From Pseudomonadota bacterium (GTDB taxonomy: Bacteria; Pseudomonadota; Alphaproteobacteria; Sphingomonadales; Sphingomonadaceae), in assembly GCA_023433445.1 (NCBI GenBank), contig JAEZCS010000115.1, forward strand, positions 1 through 6,390: 6,390 nt of DNA, in the 5' to 3' direction. A program made the translations under genes and the position numbers. Below are positions 3,815-6,390 of the stretch, one piece after another. Position 1 is the stretch's first letter. Each line of letters begins with the position of its first letter. The notes below the pieces were generated by a model that was not told the DNA's origin, did no database searches, and saw nothing but the letters and a program-made list of their open reading frames with translations.

Positions 3815-5554
3815 ATGAGCGAGAACGCACTTTCCACCAATGTCGGCGGCGCTGCCGCTCTCCCCGCAGCCAGCGGTCCGGCCCTTGGCAGCGGCATGAA
3901 CCCCGATGCGCTCAAGGCGCGCTTCACCGGCTTCATCAAGCAGCCTGCGGTGGCGAAGAGCCTGCCGCTGCTCGGCCTGCTGGGCGTCGTCGCCACGGCT
4001 GGCGCTGCATGGCTTGCCCTGCGCGAACCGCCGCAGCGCGACCTGTTCCGCGGCCTTCCCGATACCGACAAGTCGGCAGTGGCGCAGGTGCTGGACCAGA
4101 ATGGCCTGCGTTATGGCTTCGACAATTCGGGCGCGATGACCGTGGCCGAGAATGATTATTTCAAGGCGAAGATGATGCTCGCCGCTCAAGGGTTGCCCAA
4201 GAGCGCGCCCGACGGCAACAGCATGATCGACAGCCTGCCGATGGGCGCCTCGCGCGCCGTCGAAGGCGAAAAGCTGCGTTCCGCCCGCGAAATGGACCTT
4301 GCCCGCACGATCGAGGCGATCGACAGCGTTGAAAGCGCCAAGGTTCATCTCGCCGTCGAACCACCGAGCGTGTTCCTGCGCGAACGGGCCAGGCCCTCGG
4401 CCTCTATCATGCTGCGTCTGGCTTCCGGCCGCACGCTGACCGATGCGCAGGTGAGCGCGATCGTCCACCTCGTCGCCTCTTCGGTGCCGGAACTCAGCCC
4501 CGACCAGATTTCGCTGGTGGACCAGAATGGCCGCTTGCTCAGCAATAATGATGGCAATGCCGCCGATGACCGCCAGCTTGCGGTTCAAAGCAAGATCGAG
4601 GACCGCTATCGCCAGTCGGTGATCGCGCTGCTCACGCCCATCCTTGGCAATGGCAATTTTTCGACCGAAGTGCGCGCCGAGTTGAACTTCGCCGAGCGTC
4701 AGGCAACGCGCGAAACCTATCCCCAGGACGAAGCGCGGCTGCGTGCCGAAACCGGCAGCTGGGCATCCGACCCGCGCGGTCAGGGTGCTGGCGGCGAGGC
4801 GAGCGGCGTACCCGGAGCACTCAGCAACCAGGCGCCGGTAAACCCGACCGTCACCCAGACGAACCCCAATGGTCAGGCCGTTAGTCAGGGCACGGAGGCC
4901 AATCAGCCAGCGACCCCGGCAAGCGCGCCGATGAAAACCGAGGAAAGCTTCAACCGCAGCTTTGAGCTCGGCCGCGAAGTCTCCGTGACCAAGGACGCGG
5001 TCGGCACCGTCAAGCGCCTGTCCGTCGCCGTGGCGCTGGACAATGGCGCGGACGGCAAGCCCCGATCGGCTCAGGAAATCGCTGCCCTGGAAGCACTGGT
5101 GAAGGGCGCAGTCGGCTTCGATCAGGCCCGCGGCGACGTCGTCGCACTATCCTCACGCAGCTTCGTGAAGGCCGAGGAAGTGAAAGCTCCTTGGTACGAA
5201 GCGGACTGGATCTCTCCGCTGGTGCGCAACCTGTCGGCTCTTGCCGTCGCGCTGCTGGTTATCTTCGGCATCGGCCGCCCGCTGCTCAAGCGCCGCGCCG
5301 CCGCACAGGAGGCAGCCGCAGCCGACTTCGCTGTCCAGGGTCAGAAGATCGGCCGCGAAATCTCCTCCGAAATCTCGAAGCAGGCCTCGGTAGCGCCGGA
5401 CGGCAGCAGGGCAGTGACGCTCGACATGATCTCTTCCACCTATGACTATGCGCAGCGCGCCGACCTCATCCGCAACTTCGTGAAGCAGGACCCGGATCGT
5501 GCCGCCCTTGTCGTCCGCGACCTCCTGAAGGAAGGGAAGAAGGACAATGGCTGA
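3815..5554 (+). CDS. fliF: Flagellar MS-ring protein FliF
   Basis: FliF oligomerises in the inner membrane into the MS ring, the base on which the rotor, export gate and rod are built. The 579-residue protein has a cytoplasmic N-terminus, a first membrane helix (about 49-69, SLPLLGLLGVVATAGAAWLAL) and the ring-building motifs. These include DLFRGLPDTDKSAVAQVLDQNG (76-97), AREMDLARTIEAIDSVESAKVHLA (157-180), the PSASIMLRL segment (194-202) and VHLVASSVPELSPDQISLVDQNGRLL (217-242). A low-complexity Asn/Gln/Thr/Pro linker (about 315-372) precedes FNRSFELGREVSVTKDAVGTVKRLSVAV (379-406). The second membrane helix is about 470-490. The C-terminal tail (about 539-575, YDYAQRADLIRNFVKQDPDRAALVVRDLLKE) is the FliG-binding region. 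No strong ribosome binding site precedes ATG 3815, which lies one base past the fliE stop, so translation is probably coupled to fliE. Length and architecture are normal. Confidence 0.97.
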   Translation: MSENALSTNVGGAAALPAASGPALGSGMNPDALKARFTGFIKQPAVAKSLPLLGLLGVVATAGAAWLALREPPQRDLFRGLPDTDKSAVAQVLDQNGLRYGFDNSGAMTVAENDYFKAKMMLAAQGLPKSAPDGNSMIDSLPMGASRAVEGEKLRSAREMDLARTIEAIDSVESAKVHLAVEPPSVFLRERARPSASIMLRLASGRTLTDAQVSAIVHLVASSVPELSPDQISLVDQNGRLLSNNDGNAADDRQLAVQSKIEDRYRQSVIALLTPILGNGNFSTEVRAELNFAERQATRETYPQDEARLRAETGSWASDPRGQGAGGEASGVPGALSNQAPVNPTVTQTNPNGQAVSQGTEANQPATPASAPMKTEESFNRSFELGREVSVTKDAVGTVKRLSVAVALDNGADGKPRSAQEIAALEALVKGAVGFDQARGDVVALSSRSFVKAEEVKAPWYEADWISPLVRNLSALAVALLVIFGIGRPLLKRRAAAQEAAAADFAVQGQKIGREISSEISKQASVAPDGSRAVTLDMISSTYDYAQRADLIRNFVKQDPDRAALVVRDLLKEGKKDNG

Positions 5555-6390
5555 GGTCGACACCGCGCCCGCCGCGATCAAGGGCAGTGCCGCCGCTGCC
5601 GTCCTGCTGATGCTGTTCGACGAGGATGAAGCCGCGCAAATCCTCTCGCGCCTGGAGCCCGACGAAGTTCGCCAGCTTGGCTACGCCATGTATGACGTCG
5701 CCGATGTCGCCGTCGAGGAAGTCAACGAAGCGCTCGACCACTTCGTGACCAAGGCGAAGAAGCGCACCACCATCGGATATGGCGCCACCCGCCACATCCG
5801 GGGCGCGATGACCAAGGCGCTTGGCGAGGAACGCGCGGAAACGATCCTGGCGCGCATCACCCCGCCGACCCGCTCCACCCAGCTGGAAATGCTGAAATGG
5901 ATGGACGCCAAGGAAGTCGCTGCGCTGATCGAGGCGGAGCATCCGCAGATCATGGCGATTGTCCTTGCTCATCTGGAAGCGCCGGTCGCCGCCGATGTGC
6001 TGCAGCTTCTGCCGGCCGAATATCAGGAAGAGATCGTCTATCGCATCGCGACCCTGGGTCCGGTGTCGAACGAAGCGCTTGATGACCTGGAACAGCTGCT
6101 GCTGCGCGGTTCTACCGCTAAGAAGCAGGGCGCAGCGTCCCAGCGCGGCGGTACGATCGAGGCGGCCGCCATCATGAACAATGTCCGCAAGGAAAATGAG
6201 CAGCGGATCATGAAGGCGGTGGCCAAGCGTGACAAGATGATCGCGCAGACCATCGAAGAAGAGATGTTCGTGTTCGATAACCTGATCGACATGGATGACA
6301 AGAATATGGGCACGCTGATGCGCACCATCGACAGCAGCGTGCTGGTCGTGGCGCTGAAGGGCGCGAACGAGATGCTGAAGGGCAAGATCT
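5547..6390 (+). CDS. fliG: Flagellar motor switch protein FliG (C-terminus cut by window end)
   Basis: FliG is the rotor protein that binds the FliF tail and transmits stator torque; with FliM and FliN it forms the C-ring switch. I translated 281 residues from ATG 5547. The N-terminal FliF-binding domain comes first (about 10-100, KGSAAAAVLLMLFDEDEAAQIL... at 12-33). The armadillo-type middle domain follows, with the EHPQ motif at 131-134 (EHPQIMAIVLAHL), PAEYQEEIVYRIATLGPVS (156-174) and GGTIEAAAIMNNV (201-213). Next is the hinge MFVFDNLIDMDD (240-251) and the start of the C-terminal domain (ALKGANEMLKGKI, 269-281). The family is about 330-350 residues, so some 50-70 residues, including the charged torque helix, lie beyond the edge. 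The ATG overlaps the fliF stop in ATGGCTGA (8 nt), preceded by a purine-rich stretch with GAAGGAAGGGAAG (5527-5539), indicating translational coupling. The next gene would be expected to be fliH. Confidence 0.96.
   Translation, partial: MAEVDTAPAAIKGSAAAAVLLMLFDEDEAAQILSRLEPDEVRQLGYAMYDVADVAVEEVNEALDHFVTKAKKRTTIGYGATRHIRGAMTKALGEERAETILARITPPTRSTQLEMLKWMDAKEVAALIEAEHPQIMAIVLAHLEAPVAADVLQLLPAEYQEEIVYRIATLGPVSNEALDDLEQLLLRGSTAKKQGAASQRGGTIEAAAIMNNVRKENEQRIMKAVAKRDKMIAQTIEEEMFVFDNLIDMDDKNMGTLMRTIDSSVLVVALKGANEMLKGKI

Noticed and set aside
3307..4588. Two long minus-strand open frames (254 and 264 codons) opposite fliE and fliF
   Set aside because: They overlap secure fliE/fliF coding sequence and their translations show no recognisable domain; they are shadows.
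1..6390. CRISPR arrays, tRNA or rRNA genes, insertion sequences or prophage genes
   Set aside because: No spaced direct repeats of suitable length, no cloverleaf-like sequence and no transposase or integrase motifs were seen in either strand.

Overview
The window is a high-GC chromosomal segment from what looks like a flagellated alphaproteobacterium, most plausibly a sphingomonad (Sphingomonadales). The grounds are base composition, a short D0/D1-type flagellin, a FlbD-like sigma-54 activator directly upstream of fliE-fliF-fliG, and a CtrA-like box in front of that operon. The genus is an inference from family resemblance only.

Layout. Positions 1-818 (minus strand, cut by the left edge) hold the N-terminal 272 residues of a Tat-exported OpgG/OpgD-type periplasmic glucan biosynthesis protein. 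Positions 819-1032 are non-coding, with a series of hairpins that probably mark the 3' end of the flagellin transcript. Positions 1033-1869 (minus) are fliC. Positions 1870-2199 are a 330-bp divergent regulatory region. Positions 2200-3441 (plus) encode a FlbD-like sigma-54 enhancer-binding protein. It is followed with minimal spacing by fliE (3454-3813), fliF (3815-5554) and fliG (5547-6390, cut by the right edge). fliE, fliF and fliG start within a few bases of the preceding stop, and fliG overlaps fliF by 8 nt, so flbD-fliE-fliF-fliG reads as one translationally coupled operon.

How the parts fit. FliF forms the MS ring, FliE joins that ring to the rod, and FliG is the rotor/switch protein bound to the FliF C-terminus. 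FlbD would activate later sigma-54 flagellar genes, and FliC is the last-made filament subunit. The intergenic DNA suggests a hierarchy: a CtrA-type box (2101-2119) in front of the early operon, and a FliA/sigma-28-type promoter (TAAA-N15-GCCGTTAT, 1959 to 1933 on the minus strand) in front of the late flagellin gene.

The genes themselves are ordinary. No new system is visible. The least explained signals are in the regulatory region: a perfect 15-bp inverted repeat with one arm just after the CtrA-like box and the other inside flbD codons 20-25, a phased cluster of TTGCCGC/GGCAGCAA elements, and four G-tracts in the flbD leader, the last of which is the Shine-Dalgarno sequence.
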